From Lagopus muta (lineage: Eukaryota; Chordata; Aves; Galliformes; Phasianidae): a DNA stretch of 64,000 bases. Below the pieces are notes generated by a model. That model made no database searches. It was not told where the DNA came from and saw only the letters and a program-made list of their open reading frames with translations. The stretch spans positions 22,419,001-22,483,000 of the forward strand of contig NC_064437.1 in the NCBI RefSeq assembly GCF_023343835.1. The letters are read 5' to 3'. Below are positions 62,861 to 64,000 of this stretch, one piece after another. Made by a program: the position numbers and the translations under genes. The stretch's first letter is position 1, and each line of letters starts with the position of its first letter.

Positions 62861-64000
62861 TGCTGTTTGCATACTGTGGAGAAAAAGAGGAGCATACAGC
62901 ACTCCAGAGCCACGGGAGAGAGCAGGTAGCTTCTATTTTCTGCCATGTTACTGCTGCCAACAGCATGGTGTATCTGACTGTGAATGGTGTAAATGAACGT
63001 GAGCTATACAGGGAGGTAAATAAGAGATGTGCCCAGTCAGACGTGGAGCTGAGAGGGAAGGGCAGGGAAGGCTGCGTAAAGGCAATGCTGAACAGGCAGG
63101 ATTTCCTCTCAACAGTTTCAGCCTGGTGAATGACACAGAGCCTAGTGTGTTACACAAGTTGTTACGTCAGTGTGTGAGTTACACATCAAAATCTGTGCCA
63201 GGGGAGCATAATTATGGATGCAATATCGGGCATGAGAAGGAACTGCTTGAGTTATGGTTACTTGTATAATTTTGTGCAGTGTTCATGAGAAGATGCATTC
63301 CTTTAAATCTAGAAATTTCAAATCCAGATTTCACGTACTGCTTTAATTCTTGAAGGTGTTCAACACATGTTCTGTTTTCCTAGCTCAGTGGTGGTAGCAG
63401 CCATGCTTGCATCTCCCTGCAGACTGTTCACAGGTAGGTGACATAAGAGATCTGCCTGGAGCTGGTACTTTTCAGTGCCCTTCTGCATTCTCTAGTTTCT
63501 GTACCACTTTGCGGCCGCACAGAACGTCTATAAACATAACCTGGACTCACCTTTTGTACTTTCTCATTTTCTCCACAGACAAGAATGGTCCGGTCTGGAC
63601 TTTGCAGTAATCTCTGATGTACAAACAATCTATCTCCAGCGATGCAGGAAAGGAGCCTCAGCCCATCAGTGATGTGTGTTCTTTTGGCAGCAGGGAGAGC
63701 AAAGCTTTACGTGGACAGTGGGAGCTCAGGTTCCTGGCTGCTAGACGTGGATTTGCCCAGTTTGGTGCAAGGGAAGACCCAGTTCTGCCATCAGCCCTGT
63801 GCAGAAGCAAAGAGCAGACTGGTGCCGGGCCCTTTGCGTGCTAGCACTTTGCTGAGCCATCAGAGAGGTTTGTGTGTTGTACCAGCAGCTTCTCAGAATA
63901 ATCAAGTCCTCAAAGTGTTTAAGGAAAATATGGCAAGAATGCAAGGCTTCTGGTAGAAAAGTTGTTCATGTCTTTCCCCCAGAGAATTTATTTATAAATA

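Larger units (their letters stand above)
34301..64000. other. Gene-poor intergenic stretch downstream of UCHL5
   Basis: Nearly 30 kb with no convincing coding exon on either strand. Open frames are short, lack recognisable domains, and several sit on repeats. Content seen: five CR1 tails (42764, 46890, 53923, 56925 and 59905), an imperfect tandem repeat (39849-39905), a GC- and CTG-rich block (40975-41460), AT, CAAA/C/A and CA simple repeats (54187, 60859 and 62807) and a hairpin (62362-62391). No RGS2 exon is recognisable although that gene is expected further right from conserved order. Regulatory elements may exist but cannot be identified from one sequence. Confidence 0.7.

Noticed and set aside
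62778..62966. Minus-strand frame encoding a Cys-Val run
   Set aside because: Simply a translation of the CA microsatellite.
63642..63956. 104-codon plus-strand frame near the right end
   Set aside because: I considered an exon of a neighbouring gene, but no family was recognised and no consistent splice sites bound it.
34301..64000. RGS2 or another RGS gene expected by gene order
   Set aside because: No RGS-domain exon was recognised on either strand.

Overview
The window reads as bird nuclear DNA, most probably a galliform such as chicken. It is AT-rich and intron-rich, carries more than a dozen truncated CR1 retrotransposon tails, a decayed mariner copy of a type known from chicken, and a retroviral element. 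Two multi-exon genes can be assembled exon by exon. Both give full-length proteins with intact key residues. Species and chromosome are inference; the exon structures come directly from the sequence.

Layout. 1-4905 is sequence downstream of RO60, with candidate poly(A) signals and one CR1 tail; no exon was recognised there. 4906-11606 holds the eight coding exons of RO60 (also called TROVE2) on the minus strand, predicting 538 residues with a TROVE ring and a vWA/MIDAS domain. Its roughly 5 kb first intron (11607-16750) contains a partial copy of an RO60 exon, an LTR fragment and CR1 pieces. 16560-17470 is a CpG-island-like bidirectional promoter. 17250-34216 holds the eleven coding exons of UCHL5 (UCH37) on the plus strand, predicting 331 residues with Gln84, Cys90, His166 and Asp181 all present. 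Its 8.7 kb third intron contains an antisense endogenous retrovirus whose parts are in circularly permuted order. 34300-64000 is a gene-poor intergenic stretch with CR1 tails, microsatellites and small inverted repeats, and no convincing exon.

RO60 is a cytoplasmic and nuclear RNA-quality-control protein that binds Y RNAs and misfolded small RNAs. UCHL5 is a deubiquitinase of the 26S proteasome and the INO80 complex. They are transcribed divergently from the shared island; the arrangement suggests co-expression, but no direct functional link can be read from the sequence. The order matches what I recall of the mammalian RGS2 - UCHL5 - RO60 - GLRX2 - CDC73 neighbourhood, so the right-hand stretch probably lies towards RGS2 and the left end towards GLRX2. 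Neither gene was found in the window.

I see no sign of an undescribed multi-gene system. The most unusual structures are the permuted retroviral insertion (19.9-21.7 kb), the 74-base RO60 exon fragment repeated in RO60 intron 1, a tandem duplication abutting the UCHL5 exon 10 splice acceptor, and a candidate GC-AG first intron in RO60.
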